Assembly: GCF_041916735.1 (NCBI RefSeq)
Contig: NZ_JAYRYY010000013.1
From: Zoogloea sp016790385
GTDB lineage: Bacteria > Pseudomonadota > Gammaproteobacteria > Burkholderiales > Rhodocyclaceae
Strand: one strand, 5' to 3'
Length of the DNA stretch: 64,000 nt
The position numbers and the translations under genes are program-made. The notes under the pieces are model-generated. The model saw nothing but the letters and a program-made list of their open reading frames with translations. It did no database searches and was not told the origin of the DNA. This document shows, piece after piece, positions 40,542 through 49,385 of this stretch (the stretch's first letter is position 1; each line of letters opens with the position of its first letter).

Positions 40542-41222
40542 ATGAACTGCTGGAAACCCATCATCAGGCCCCTGGTGGCCACCCTGTTGTGCAGCTGGAT
40601 CACGCCATCGTTTGCCGGGCATCGGGAGATTGAGTGTGGCAGCGTGCATGGGCGCTACAACTTCTGTTCCACGGGCTCCCATGGGGATGTGGAGTTAAAG
40701 CGGCAGCTGAGTTTTGCGTCGTGTGAGGAGGGCCGTTCGTGGGGCGTGGAGCGCGACGGAATCTGGGTGGACAACGGCTGCAATGGCCGTTTTCGGGTGG
40801 ATGACGAAGGTCATGGCAAACACGGTGGCAACAAGACCGCCATCGTTGCCGGTGCCGTCGGCCTGGCCGTGCTTGGCGCGATCCTGCTCAACAGCAAGAA
40901 GGCCGATGGTGATTCCGGTGCGTCGGGCAGCGCGGACGGGGATGGCTGGTCCTCGGGAACCACCAGCGGCGTGCCGACCTGGGCCGTTGGCAACTATCAC
41001 GGCTACAACCCGCGGCGGCGCGCCGAGGTGGTGCTGGCGCTGGGGTCGGGTGGTCGCGTGAAGGCGGAAATGCAGGGTCGGACCCACTATGGTTCGGCAT
41101 CGGGTGACACGCTGACCCTGGACAGCGGTCAGCGCTTCCGGCTCTCCCGGACCGACACCGGTTTGCGTCTGTCCGACCTGGACGATCAGGGCAACATCAT
41201 CGATTTCTACCGGGACCGCTGA
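40542..41222 (+). CDS. DUF3011 domain protein, exported
   Basis: The ATG at 40542 follows a GAGG ribosome-binding site and opens a signal peptide ending TPSFAG (226 aa in total). The DUF3011 module follows with its cysteines and repeated pattern (ECGSVHGRYNFCSTG ... SWGVERDGIWVDNGC). A hydrophobic glycine-containing helix (AIVAGAVGLAVLGAILL, about residues 105-122) may be a membrane anchor. A Ser/Gly-rich linker and a small beta domain complete it. The function is unknown; the position next to periplasmic and outer-membrane proteins suggests an envelope role. Confidence 0.75.
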   Translation: MNCWKPIIRPLVATLLCSWITPSFAGHREIECGSVHGRYNFCSTGSHGDVELKRQLSFASCEEGRSWGVERDGIWVDNGCNGRFRVDDEGHGKHGGNKTAIVAGAVGLAVLGAILLNSKKADGDSGASGSADGDGWSSGTTSGVPTWAVGNYHGYNPRRRAEVVLALGSGGRVKAEMQGRTHYGSASGDTLTLDSGQRFRLSRTDTGLRLSDLDDQGNIIDFYRDR

Positions 41223-41247
41223 TCCCCCCGTTTCCCGAGGAGTGACC

Positions 41248-42135
41248 ATGTTTTATCCATGCATGAAGAAGTTCCTGATGGGCGTGGGGGGCGGCATTGC
41301 CCTGCTCGCATTGCTGGCCGTACCGGCGGCCGCGCAGGTGCCGTCGTCCACGGCCGCCAGCGTACAGGCCCCGCCCGGCAAGGTGAAACTGCCCCCGGCC
41401 CGTAGCGTGCTCGATCAGGTGCGCCGCGCGGGGGTGTTGCGGGTCGGCGTGGTGGAGCAGATTCCCTGGACCTTCACCAATCGCAGCGGCGAGCTGGTCG
41501 GCTTCGAAGTGGATGTGGCCCGGGCGCTGGCTTCCGATCTGGGGGTAAGGCTGGATCTCGTGCGCGCATCGGCAAACGGCATCGCCGACGATGTGGCGGG
41601 CGGACATGCCGATATCGGGGCGGCCGGGCTATGGTTCTCGCCCCGGCGGGCCTTGGTGGTCAATTACAGCCGGCCCTACTCAGAGGCCACGATGCGGCTC
41701 TTTGCGAGCAGGGCGAAGGCGGCGGGGCGAGGCGACGTGGCAGCCTATCGGCTGGCGGACGTGACCCTCGGCGTTCTCAAGGGCAGCCCCGGCGCGGCTT
41801 TCGTGCCGAAGGCCTTTCCGCTGGCGCGGATCAGTACCTTCGAGCGCTATGCGGATCTGGCCGACGCGGTCGAGACCGGCAGCATCGATGCCGGGGTCAG
41901 CATGTCGCCCCGGCCTGAGTTCCTGGTGCATGTGGCCGGTGACCGGATCTTCCTGCCCGTGGGCAATGCCATTGCCACCCGTAGCGAGTCCTTCATCGCG
42001 CCGCGCGGTGATGCCGACATCCTCGCCTACCTGGATGGCTGGATCCGCTACCGTGAAGAGTCCGGCTGGTTGAAGTCCCGGCGTGACTACTGGTTTGGCA
42101 GCTTTGCCTGGGCCGACCAGCTCGAAGCGAAGTAA
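41248..42135 (+). CDS. Family 3 (amino-acid type) extracellular solute-binding protein
   Basis: This is a periplasmic binding protein with a signal peptide (MKKFLMGVGGGIALLALLAV, cleaved after PAAAQ). The class 3 signature GVLRVGVVEQIPWTFTNRSG and ELVGFEVDVARALASDLGV is followed by the second lobe (YSRPYSEATMRLFASRAKA). The length is 295 aa from the ATG at 41248, which has a GAGG site. No ABC permease or ATPase genes are adjacent, so it may act with a transporter elsewhere or as a sensor. The ligand is not predictable. Confidence 0.85.
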   Translation: MFYPCMKKFLMGVGGGIALLALLAVPAAAQVPSSTAASVQAPPGKVKLPPARSVLDQVRRAGVLRVGVVEQIPWTFTNRSGELVGFEVDVARALASDLGVRLDLVRASANGIADDVAGGHADIGAAGLWFSPRRALVVNYSRPYSEATMRLFASRAKAAGRGDVAAYRLADVTLGVLKGSPGAAFVPKAFPLARISTFERYADLADAVETGSIDAGVSMSPRPEFLVHVAGDRIFLPVGNAIATRSESFIAPRGDADILAYLDGWIRYREESGWLKSRRDYWFGSFAWADQLEAK

Positions 42136-42181
42136 GCGCGGCCTGCGGCCGCCCTTTCCTGTTAACTTGTGGGAGTGATCG

Positions 42182-42898
42182 ATGGGTTTGAAGAGATTTG
42201 CGTGTGCGGGCCTTGCGGGCGTGTTCGGCCTTTCCTGCCTTGGCCTGTCGGGTTGTGCCAACCTGGCTGACAACAAGGCCGGCAGCACGGCCGCTGGCGC
42301 AGGTGCCGGCGCCGCCCTGGGCGCGGTGATTTCCGCGGCCACCGGCGGTCATCATCGGGGGCGCGACGCCGCCATCGGGGCAGCCATCGGGGCTCTGGGG
42401 GGCTATATGTGGTCGTCCCACATGCAGAAGCAGAAAGCCGAGATGGAGGCCGCCACTGCGGGGACGGGCATTGCGGTGACCCAGACTGCTGACAACCAGC
42501 TCAAGATCGAGGTGCCCAGTGACGTGTCCTTTGACAGTGGGCATGCCGAGATCAAGAGCAATCTGGCCCCCATCCTGACCCGCTTTGCCGAGACGCTGAA
42601 GGCCAATCCGGCCACCACGGTGCGGGTGATCGGGCACACGGACAGCACGGGCTCGGACGCCATCAACGATCCCTTGTCGGTGAATCGTGCGGCCAGCGTG
42701 CGCACCTATCTCAGCCATCATGGCGTCGACTCGTCGCGTATCTCCATTGACGGTCGCGGTTCCCAGGAGCCGATTGCCGACAATGCCAGCGAGAGCGGCC
42801 GCGCCCGTAATCGCCGGGTCGAGATCTTCGTGGCGGAAAGCGCTGCACCTGCCGCGCCGGCAGGGGGCGCACCGGCCGGCCCGGCCGACCGGCTCTGA
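42182..42898 (+). CDS. OmpA-family lipoprotein with glycine zipper
   Basis: The 238-aa protein carries a lipoprotein signal ending LGLSGC (Cys22). A glycine-zipper membrane-active segment (AAGAGAGAALGAVISAATGG ... AAIGAAIGALGGYM) follows, then an OmpA C-terminal peptidoglycan-binding domain (LKIEVPSDVSFDSGHAEIKS, VIGHTDSTGSDAIN, NRAASVRTYL, RARNRRVEIFV). It resembles YiaD and should tether the outer membrane to peptidoglycan. The tail is Ala/Pro-rich. Confidence 0.9.
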   Translation: MGLKRFACAGLAGVFGLSCLGLSGCANLADNKAGSTAAGAGAGAALGAVISAATGGHHRGRDAAIGAAIGALGGYMWSSHMQKQKAEMEAATAGTGIAVTQTADNQLKIEVPSDVSFDSGHAEIKSNLAPILTRFAETLKANPATTVRVIGHTDSTGSDAINDPLSVNRAASVRTYLSHHGVDSSRISIDGRGSQEPIADNASESGRARNRRVEIFVAESAAPAAPAGGAPAGPADRL

Positions 42899-42911
42899 TC
42901 CGACCCACAGC

Positions 42912-42935
42912 GGCCCGCCCCTGTTGGGGTGGGCC
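42912..42935. terminator. GC-rich hairpin between convergent OmpA and AraC genes
   Basis: GGCCCGCCCC and GGGGTGGGCC pair over 10 positions (one G-U) around a TGTT loop, filling the 37-base space between the convergent stops. It lacks a U-tract, so termination strength is uncertain. Confidence 0.5.
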
Positions 42936-43940
42936 TCAGCCCTGTTTCAGACGGTATGCCCTGGGCGCCAGCCCGGTCCAGCGCCTGAAGGCCCTGGAGA
43001 AGGCGCTCTGCTCGGAAAAGCCGAGCAGGAAGGCGATCTCGGTGAGGCTCTTGCCGGGGTCGCCCATGTAGCGACGGGCCAGCTCGGCCCGCGTGTCATC
43101 CAACACCCGCTTGTAGGACCAGCCGTGTTCGCTCAGACGCCGCTGCATGCTGCGACGGCTCAGCCCCATGGCGCTGGCCAATTCGGCCTCTGAGGGTTCT
43201 CCCGAGGTCAGGTGGCGCAGGAGCCAGGCGCGGCAGCGCGTGACCAGATCGTCCGCCACCAGTTCGTTCAACTGCCCGGCGAGAATCCCGTCGAAGGTGA
43301 TCGCGAGGGCCGTGTTGGCGGTGGGCAGCGGTGCGTCCACCGTGGTCAGGTCGATCAGGAAACTGTCTTCCTCCTGCCCGAAGCACACCTCTCCACCAAA
43401 AAAGGCGTCGTAGGGGCGGCGGTCGGCGGGTGCGGGGCGGCGCAGGCACACGCGCAGGGGGGCCAGACGCGCTCCGAAGTTGGTTCGGCACATGTCCACC
43501 AGGATCGACAGGGCAAAGTCGGCGATGGGCCAGCCCACCGGGTCGTCGCCCCGGCCGTGGTCGTAAACGAAGCGCAGGCCGTCGGGCTGGTCAACACAGG
43601 TATAGCTGAAGCGATTGCCGAGGATCCGCGCATAGCGCTCCATGCGCAGCAGCCCCCGGCGCAGGGTGGCGCTCGACAGCCAGGCGTAGCCGAGGGTGCC
43701 CAGATTGGACGGGTGCCAGTATTCGGCGGAGCACAGGCCGAAAGCCGGATCGGGGATGGCCGCCATGGCCCGCCGGAAAAAGACGTCGGAAAGCCGGCTC
43801 GGCAGGCGGGCCTTGGGTTGGCGTAGCACGCTCTCGGCAACGCCCACCTCGCGCATCACCTGGGTCACATCCATGCCCTGGGCCTCCATCATCCGCAACA
43901 TCATCAGCCAGACGGTTGCCAGGGAGGTCTCCCGCACCAT
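42936..43940 (-). CDS. AraC-family transcriptional regulator
   Basis: The 334-aa protein has an arabinose-binding-like N-terminal ligand domain (HPSNLGTLGYAWLSSATLRR) and two C-terminal AraC helix-turn-helix motifs. The second is the strong signature SLTEIAFLLGFSEQSAFSRA followed by FRRWTG. It is a close paralogue of the regulator at 62035-63042, with the same architecture and many identical blocks. It is divergent from the GGDEF-EAL gene, a possible target. The inducer is unknown. Confidence 0.9.
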   Translation of the reverse strand: MVRETSLATVWLMMLRMMEAQGMDVTQVMREVGVAESVLRQPKARLPSRLSDVFFRRAMAAIPDPAFGLCSAEYWHPSNLGTLGYAWLSSATLRRGLLRMERYARILGNRFSYTCVDQPDGLRFVYDHGRGDDPVGWPIADFALSILVDMCRTNFGARLAPLRVCLRRPAPADRRPYDAFFGGEVCFGQEEDSFLIDLTTVDAPLPTANTALAITFDGILAGQLNELVADDLVTRCRAWLLRHLTSGEPSEAELASAMGLSRRSMQRRLSEHGWSYKRVLDDTRAELARRYMGDPGKSLTEIAFLLGFSEQSAFSRAFRRWTGLAPRAYRLKQG

Positions 43941-44102
43941 GGTATGTCCTTGAATTTAATACATTGGCGGAGATGGTCATGCGAATGGCGGGGGGCGTCA
44001 AGCTCTGCGGGGCGGGGTTTTCTATCCTGATGCCTGTCTGCTCCACGCGACCCTGCCAGGGTGAGGGGGCCGGCACGCTATTCATTCCGGGATACCCAGA
44101 CC

Positions 44103-45413
44103 ATGCCCGACACGCTCACCGTCTTCGACCCCATCACCGGCTTTCTCGACCGCCGCAGCTGCCTGCGCGCCGCTCAGGGAATGCTCGCTGCGGCGGAGAG
44201 CAGCAGGCAGCCCCTTGCCGCCCTGTGGATCGATCTTGACCGATTCCGCCAGATCAATGCGTCCTTCGGCCACGCGGCCGGGGACGAGGTGATCGCCCGG
44301 GTGGCCGGACGCATCCGCATGGTGCTGCCTTCCGGCGGCCATTTGCTGGCGCGCATGGGCAGCGACGAATTCGTGGTCGTCTTGAGCGGCGAAGACCGCC
44401 CCGTGGCGGAAGCCTTTGGCCGCCTGTTGCTGGTCACGATTGAACAGCCCTTGGGCATCGACGAGATCCTGATCCACCCGTCCGCCAGCATCGGGCTTGC
44501 CCTGTTGCGGGCCGGCGAGGATGCCTTGTCCCTGCTGGAGCGCGCCGATCAGGCCATGGGGGAAGCCAAGCATCAGGGCGGCGGTCGGCTGGAAATGGCC
44601 GCCGGTGAGGTGCTGCCGGGCTATCGCGGCGTTTCCCTTGCCCGCGAGGAACTGGCGATCGAGGCGGATCTTCATGCCGCCCTTGACAGCGCAGGTCTGT
44701 CCCTCGAATTCCAGCCCATCGTGTCGCGTGATGGCCGCGTTGAGGCCGTCGAGGCCTTGATGCGTTGCAAGGTGTTCGGCCGCAAGCTGACGCCGGATCG
44801 CTTCATTCCTGTTGCCGAGAAGTCGGGTTTGATCATCCGTGTTGGGGAGTGGAGCCTGTTGCAAGGCGCGCGCTTTGCTGCCCGCCTGCGCGACGAGGGG
44901 CGGCCCACCAAGGTGGCCATCAACGTGTCGCGGGCCCAGCTCACCTCGCCGGAGTTTCTGCCTGCCCTGCATGGTGCGCTCGCGTGCGCAAACATTGGCC
45001 CGGAGCTGCTGGAACTGGAACTCACCGAATCACTGGTGATGGCGCTCGACGAGGTCGTTCAGGACAACCTGCAGCGCGTGCGCGAAGCCGGCGTCGGGCT
45101 GGCCATCGATGACTTCGGCACGGGCTTTTCCAGTCTGTCCAGCTTGAAGGATCTGCCGGCAACCAAGCTCAAGCTCGACCGATCCTTCATCCGGGTGTTG
45201 CCCGAAGATCGGCGCGCGCTGGCCGTCGTCAAGGCGGCCACCCGGATGGGACGCGAGCTGGGCATGGTCGTGGTGGCGGAAGGGGTCGAGACGGAGGCCC
45301 AGCAGCGGGTTCTGAACGACGCGAACGTCGATGCGATGCAGGGGTTCCTGCTGGCCCGGCCGATGCCGGAAGACGTCCTGATGGACTGGCTCAAACTGAG
45401 GAACAACCCATGA
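44103..45413 (+). CDS. GGDEF-EAL domain protein (cyclic di-GMP turnover)
   Basis: The 436-aa cytoplasmic protein has no sensory or membrane domain: a GGDEF domain (residues 8-170) is joined directly to an EAL domain (185-436). The GGDEF active-site loop reads ARMGSDEFVVV, with Ser in place of the second Gly, so cyclase activity is doubtful. The EAL motif (VEALMR near residue 217), DDFGTGFSSLSSL and KLDRSFI are intact, so it is more likely a phosphodiesterase. The ATG at 44103 is the start matching the domain edge. The stop overlaps the HDOD gene start by 4 bases. Confidence 0.92.
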   Translation: MPDTLTVFDPITGFLDRRSCLRAAQGMLAAAESSRQPLAALWIDLDRFRQINASFGHAAGDEVIARVAGRIRMVLPSGGHLLARMGSDEFVVVLSGEDRPVAEAFGRLLLVTIEQPLGIDEILIHPSASIGLALLRAGEDALSLLERADQAMGEAKHQGGGRLEMAAGEVLPGYRGVSLAREELAIEADLHAALDSAGLSLEFQPIVSRDGRVEAVEALMRCKVFGRKLTPDRFIPVAEKSGLIIRVGEWSLLQGARFAARLRDEGRPTKVAINVSRAQLTSPEFLPALHGALACANIGPELLELELTESLVMALDEVVQDNLQRVREAGVGLAIDDFGTGFSSLSSLKDLPATKLKLDRSFIRVLPEDRRALAVVKAATRMGRELGMVVVAEGVETEAQQRVLNDANVDAMQGFLLARPMPEDVLMDWLKLRNNP

Positions 45414-46285
45414 AAAGTGCGGACAGCCGGCCGGCCCCTGGGGTGGATGGCGTTTTGCAGCAGAGTATCCACGACATCGACATTCCGCCGCGGCCCAAGA
45501 TCATCGACCAGATCCATGCCGAGATGAACAGCGATGCGCCCAACCTCCGCGGCATTGCCGGACTCATCAACCAGGATGTGAGTCTCGCCGCGGGCCTCAT
45601 CAAGACGGCCAATTCGCCATATTTCGGCTTTGGCCGGCGGGCGCGCTCGGCCCACGAGGCCTTGGCCATCCTCGGCCTTGACGTGACCTGCCGCGCCATC
45701 GCGACCATCAGCTTGCGTCGTGCCTTTCCCAACCGCGCCCACTATGAGCGCTTCTGGCATGCGTCGGCGAGCATCGCCACCCTTTCCGGCTGGCTCGCCC
45801 AGCTGCTCTGCGTGCCGGACGTGCGTGCCGATGACGCCTACACCTATGGCCTGTTCAGGGACTGCGGCATCGTCATCCTGCTGCGCCGCTATCCCGCTTA
45901 CCGGGGCATCCTGGCCGGAGCCAACCTCGACCGCGACTCGCCCTTTACGGCGGTCGAGCAGGCCGCCCTGCCCACCGACCATACCGTGGTCGGCAGCCTG
46001 CTCGCCCAGAACTGGTGGCTGCCGGGCGAGATCTGCGCCGCCATCCGCCACCACCACAGCCTGCCGGCGCTGGTGGAGTCGGTGTCGCCACTGAAGATGC
46101 CGGGCCGGCAGCTGGTGGCCATTGCCCAGACCGCCGAATACCTCCTCCAACAGATCACGGGTGGCAGCCGCACTGAAGAATGGGCCAAGCTCGGCCCCGC
46201 CTGCCGTGATCTCCTCCGGCTGGACGACGCGACGCTGGAGGCGATCTGCCGCGATGCCGAGCCACTTCTTCGCGGAGTGGAGTGA
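45410..46285 (+). CDS. HDOD domain protein
   Basis: The 291-aa cytoplasmic protein has an HDOD domain from about residue 25 to 230 (IPPRPKIIDQIHAEMNSDAP, DVSLAAGLIKTANSPYFG, TYGLFRDCGIVILLR). HDOD proteins lack the metal ligands of HD hydrolases and act as signalling scaffolds, often with cyclic-di-GMP proteins. The ATGA overlap with the GGDEF-EAL gene makes a two-gene signalling unit. Confidence 0.88.
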   Translation: MKSADSRPAPGVDGVLQQSIHDIDIPPRPKIIDQIHAEMNSDAPNLRGIAGLINQDVSLAAGLIKTANSPYFGFGRRARSAHEALAILGLDVTCRAIATISLRRAFPNRAHYERFWHASASIATLSGWLAQLLCVPDVRADDAYTYGLFRDCGIVILLRRYPAYRGILAGANLDRDSPFTAVEQAALPTDHTVVGSLLAQNWWLPGEICAAIRHHHSLPALVESVSPLKMPGRQLVAIAQTAEYLLQQITGGSRTEEWAKLGPACRDLLRLDDATLEAICRDAEPLLRGVE

Positions 46286-46358
46286 AGGCAGAACGCGGCG
46301 CGGATACCGTGTCCTGGAATGAACTCCCTGTGCGGGCGTGGTAAGGGGCCGAAAAGGA

Positions 46359-46385
46359 GGAAGCCTCCCTTGGGTGGCTTCCTTT
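46359..46385. terminator. Intrinsic terminator after the HDOD gene
   Basis: GGAAGCC (46359-46365) pairs with GGCTTCC (46376-46382) around a 10-base loop and is followed by TTTAT. The opposite strand also ends in a pyrimidine run (CCTTTTC), so it can serve the convergent gene ending at 46402. Confidence 0.65.
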
Positions 46386-46401
46386 ATCTTGAGCGCCGGG
46401 A

Positions 46402-46809
46402 TCAGCCTCCGCGTCGCGCCAGATCTTCCTCGAAGGCGGCGATCACGGCGGCGTCACGGGTGGGATGGCGTTGGCCGGGGAGGTCCGCGATATTCCGGTC
46501 GGTAGGTGCCTGGGCCGACGGGTCATCCCGGAAGAGGTGGAGGAACTCTCCCGCAGGGGTTCGGAATATCTGGAACACGGTGTTGGAATAGACCACCGGC
46601 AAGGGCTGGCTGAGGCTGCCCACTTCCACATCATAGAGTTCGCAGGCGGCATTGAGCGCGTCGTCGAAGGTGGCTTCAAAAGGGCAATCTGCGTAGCTGT
46701 GCTCATCGACCATGATGCCCGCGGCTTCATAGACATAGCCGTTGGCCTGGGGCACATGCCAGATGGCAAAGTCCTGGTGTTCGAAAACCTGGGTGATGTG
46801 CTCGGTCAA
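46402..46809 (-). CDS. Conserved hypothetical protein, TTG start
   Basis: I do not recognise this 135-aa protein. It is acidic and mixed alpha/beta, with aromatic-rich strands (FAIWHVPQANGYVYEAAGIM, VYSNTVFQIFRTPAGEFLHL) and no signal peptide or membrane helix. A GAGGAG ribosome-binding site lies 6-7 bases before a TTG at 46809, which I take as the start; a GTG 13 codons upstream lacks such a site. It is the last gene of a minus-strand run behind the rlmA-like gene. Confidence 0.6.
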   Translation of the reverse strand: MTEHITQVFEHQDFAIWHVPQANGYVYEAAGIMVDEHSYADCPFEATFDDALNAACELYDVEVGSLSQPLPVVYSNTVFQIFRTPAGEFLHLFRDDPSAQAPTDRNIADLPGQRHPTRDAAVIAAFEEDLARRGG

Positions 46810-46891
46810 ATCCGTTCTCCTCGGCACTTGTGAATAAACCCGTTGCACGACTCATCCTGCCCGTCCGGATCTCTCCACAGGCGTTCATCGC

Positions 46892-47239
46892 TCATGACAC
46901 GGTGAAGTACAGCGCGCTGCCTTCGATCTGCATGCTTCTTACCTTGATCAGTTTGCCGGGCTGCTTTTGCCGGATCACCGCGAGGCTTTCGCTGACGCCA
47001 CACCACAGGTCGGATATCACCGTCTGCTCGGTCACTGCCACGCCGCGCTGGCTGTCGCCCATGGCGGGCAGGCGGAAACACATGCGGGCTTCCGCGCCAT
47101 GCACGATGAACCAGCCCTTGAGGTCTTCGCTCCGGGCGATCCGCCAGTCGAAGCACAGTGTGTGCAAGGCGTCCGCGAAGGGCGCGTAGCCTTTTTCCAT
47201 GTCCTTGAAATTGATGGTGTCGGTGGGCAGGGTCTGCAT
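46892..47239 (-). CDS. Conserved hypothetical protein
   Basis: The family of this 115-aa cytoplasmic protein was not recognised. It starts MQTLPTDTINFKDMEKGYAP and contains several beta strands (GWFIVHGAEARMCFRLPAMG, RSMQIEGSALYFTVS), suggesting a small beta-barrel or sandwich. It lies 37 bases after the rlmA-like gene and before the 135-aa hypothetical gene on the same strand, so the three are probably co-transcribed. Confidence 0.6.
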   Translation of the reverse strand: MQTLPTDTINFKDMEKGYAPFADALHTLCFDWRIARSEDLKGWFIVHGAEARMCFRLPAMGDSQRGVAVTEQTVISDLWCGVSESLAVIRQKQPGKLIKVRSMQIEGSALYFTVS

Positions 47240-47276
47240 GGGGGGCTCGGTCTGGGTTCAAGGGAGAGGGCAGGCG

Positions 47277-48161
47277 TCAGGCCTCGACTTTAGCGGCTTC
47301 GGCGTCGTTTCGCTCGAAGCGTGTCAGGCGCACGTCTACGGTCAGGTGCAGGTTCTTGAGGGCTGCCGCCCGGGCACGCCCTTCAGCGCTGGCGCGGTAG
47401 AGGTGGGGCGTCATGAGCAGCAGGTCGGCGATCTGCCCGGGGCTGGACAGTTCCAGCGTGTAGCGGAGGGGTTCTCCGGGGGGCAGGGCGACAAATCCGG
47501 CCGGGGCGGCGGGGTCGGCGGGCCGCTCGGCCTTGAGGCGCGGGTAGATGATTTCGCGCAGCTCGCGCAGGTGGTCGGGGCCGGCATCCACCTGGATCAG
47601 CAGGCCGCCGGGCTGAAGCACCCGGGCAAACTCCGGGTACACCGGAAAGCCGAACATGCACAGCACACGTTCCAGCGTGGCCGGCAGCACCGGCAGGTTG
47701 GCATTGCTGCCGACGACCCATCGGGTGTGTTTGTCCTGTTTTGCCGCGGCAAGCACCGCCCATTTGGAAATGTCGAGCCCCATCAGGGCCAGGGCCTGGC
47801 CGCGCCCTTTGGCGGCAGCGGCCAGCTGACGCAGGTAATAGCCTTCGCCGCAGCCGGCGTCGAGACAGCCCGGGGTGTTTGCGGGGGACAGGCCGGCCAG
47901 GGTGGTTTCGGCGACCGCCTGCGCGATGGGCTGGTACACCCCCGCTTCCAGGAAACGCCGGCGCGCGGCAATCATTTCCTTGCTGTCGCCGGGGTCGCGG
48001 GAGCGCTTGTTCTGCACCGGCAGCAGGTGGATGTAGCCCTGGCTGGCGATGTCGAAGCCGTGGCCGGCGGCGCAACGCCAGCTGGCGCCCTGGTTCTCGA
48101 GGGGACTCTTGTCCAGGGGGCAGGCCAGGGCCGGAAACGGAATGATCGGTGCGGTGGGCAT
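47277..48161 (-). CDS. rlmA: RlmA-like rRNA guanine N1-methyltransferase
   Basis: The 294-aa protein has an N-terminal zinc-binding region (LACPLDKSPL, WRCAAGHGFDIASQGYIHLL) typical of RlmA, which methylates a guanine in 23S rRNA helix 35. The SAM-binding site is LDAGCGEGYYLRQLA. The conserved SRDPGDSKEMIAARRRFLEA segment between them matches the family. Target base specificity (G745 type) is inferred by family. Confidence 0.85.
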   Translation of the reverse strand: MPTAPIIPFPALACPLDKSPLENQGASWRCAAGHGFDIASQGYIHLLPVQNKRSRDPGDSKEMIAARRRFLEAGVYQPIAQAVAETTLAGLSPANTPGCLDAGCGEGYYLRQLAAAAKGRGQALALMGLDISKWAVLAAAKQDKHTRWVVGSNANLPVLPATLERVLCMFGFPVYPEFARVLQPGGLLIQVDAGPDHLRELREIIYPRLKAERPADPAAPAGFVALPPGEPLRYTLELSSPGQIADLLLMTPHLYRASAEGRARAAALKNLHLTVDVRLTRFERNDAEAAKVEA

Positions 48162-48350
48162 GGTGGGGCTGCGCGAGGTGTGCCCGGAAGCACGGCGGCC
48201 CCGATGTTAGCGCGAAAGCGCCCTGCGGAATTTGCCCCCAGGGGGTCGCGGGGGGCGACCGGCCGTCATCCGCCCGGGCCGTGCATTGGCCTCGTTCAAG
48301 GGTGGCTTGAGTCAGCCGCGCATCGCCGGCGATAAAGAAAGCCCCCTCAC

Positions 48351-49184
48351 TCAGCCAGCGGGGGTGCGCAGCAGGCGGGTGATGTCCCGGCCGCTGATGG
48401 CGTCGTCGGCGTAGCGAAAACTGCCGTGCTCCTTAATCTCCGCCGCAGCGCGCAGGAGGGCGCCATAGGCGGCCCGGGCAAACGACCCGCCAACGCTGAT
48501 CCGCTTGACGCCGAGTGCTTCCAGGTCGGCTACCGTGAGCCTCACGCCTTCCATGCCCATCAGCACGTTGACCGGCCGATCCACCGAACTGACCACCGCG
48601 GCGATGTCCTCCCGGGTGCGCAGGCCGGGGGCAAAGAGCACGTCGGCGCCAGCGTCCTGATAGGCCTGAAGACGTCGGATGGTGTCGGCCAGATCGGGCT
48701 GGCCGATGAAGTAGTTCTCGGCCCGGGCTGTCAGCGTGAAGGGAAAGGGCAGGTCGCGGGCTGCTTCGACGGCGGCGCGGATGCGATCGGCGGCGAGGGC
48801 CAGCGGGTAGAGGGGGGCGGAGCGGTCGCCGCTGCTGTCCTCGATCGAGCCGCCGACAATGCCTGTCGTGGCCGCCAGCCTGAGGGTGTTGGCCACGGTC
48901 TCGGGGGCGGCGCCGAAGCCGTTCTCCAGGTCTGCGCTGAGGGGCAGGTCGGTGGCCGCGACCAGCTCGCGCAGGTGCGCCATCATCCCTTCACGGCCGA
49001 CGGCGCCATCCGTCAGCCCGCGGGAGAAGGCGTGGCCAGCGCCGGTGGAGGCAAGGGCCTTGAAGCCCATCCGGGCCAGCAAGCGCGCCGAGCCGGCGTC
49101 CCAGGGGTTGGGGATGACAAAGCAGCCGGGGTCGGTATGAAACTGCCGGAAGGCGAGCGCCCGGGCAGTGAGGGTGTCGGTCAT
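48351..49184 (-). CDS. Isocitrate lyase / PEP mutase family protein
   Basis: The 277-aa TIM-barrel enzyme has the family features FVIPNPWDAGSARLLARMGF near the N-terminus, LPLSADLENGFG with the Mg2+ aspartate, GGSIEDSSGD and FTLTARAENYF. The short subgroup contains carboxyvinyl-carboxyphosphonate mutase-like and oxaloacetate-decarboxylase-like enzymes; the substrate cannot be assigned. A divergent LysR regulator starts 201 bases away. Confidence 0.82.
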   Translation of the reverse strand: MTDTLTARALAFRQFHTDPGCFVIPNPWDAGSARLLARMGFKALASTGAGHAFSRGLTDGAVGREGMMAHLRELVAATDLPLSADLENGFGAAPETVANTLRLAATTGIVGGSIEDSSGDRSAPLYPLALAADRIRAAVEAARDLPFPFTLTARAENYFIGQPDLADTIRRLQAYQDAGADVLFAPGLRTREDIAAVVSSVDRPVNVLMGMEGVRLTVADLEALGVKRISVGGSFARAAYGALLRAAAEIKEHGSFRYADDAISGRDITRLLRTPAG

Positions 49185-49385
49185 GGTCGGTGTGCTCCTG
49201 TGGGCGGAAGGGCGTGGGGGCGCGGGCGGTGGCCGGGGCTGTGGCCCGGTTCCTCTTCTTCGCGTTTCACATTCCTGATGTTCAGATCACGGATGCTGCT
49301 TGCGTGATTGTTAATGGCCTGATTAGACTGGCTTGGGCTCAGGTCTTCAAACCACTTTTTCGAACTTCTTGCATGAGGTTATGGA

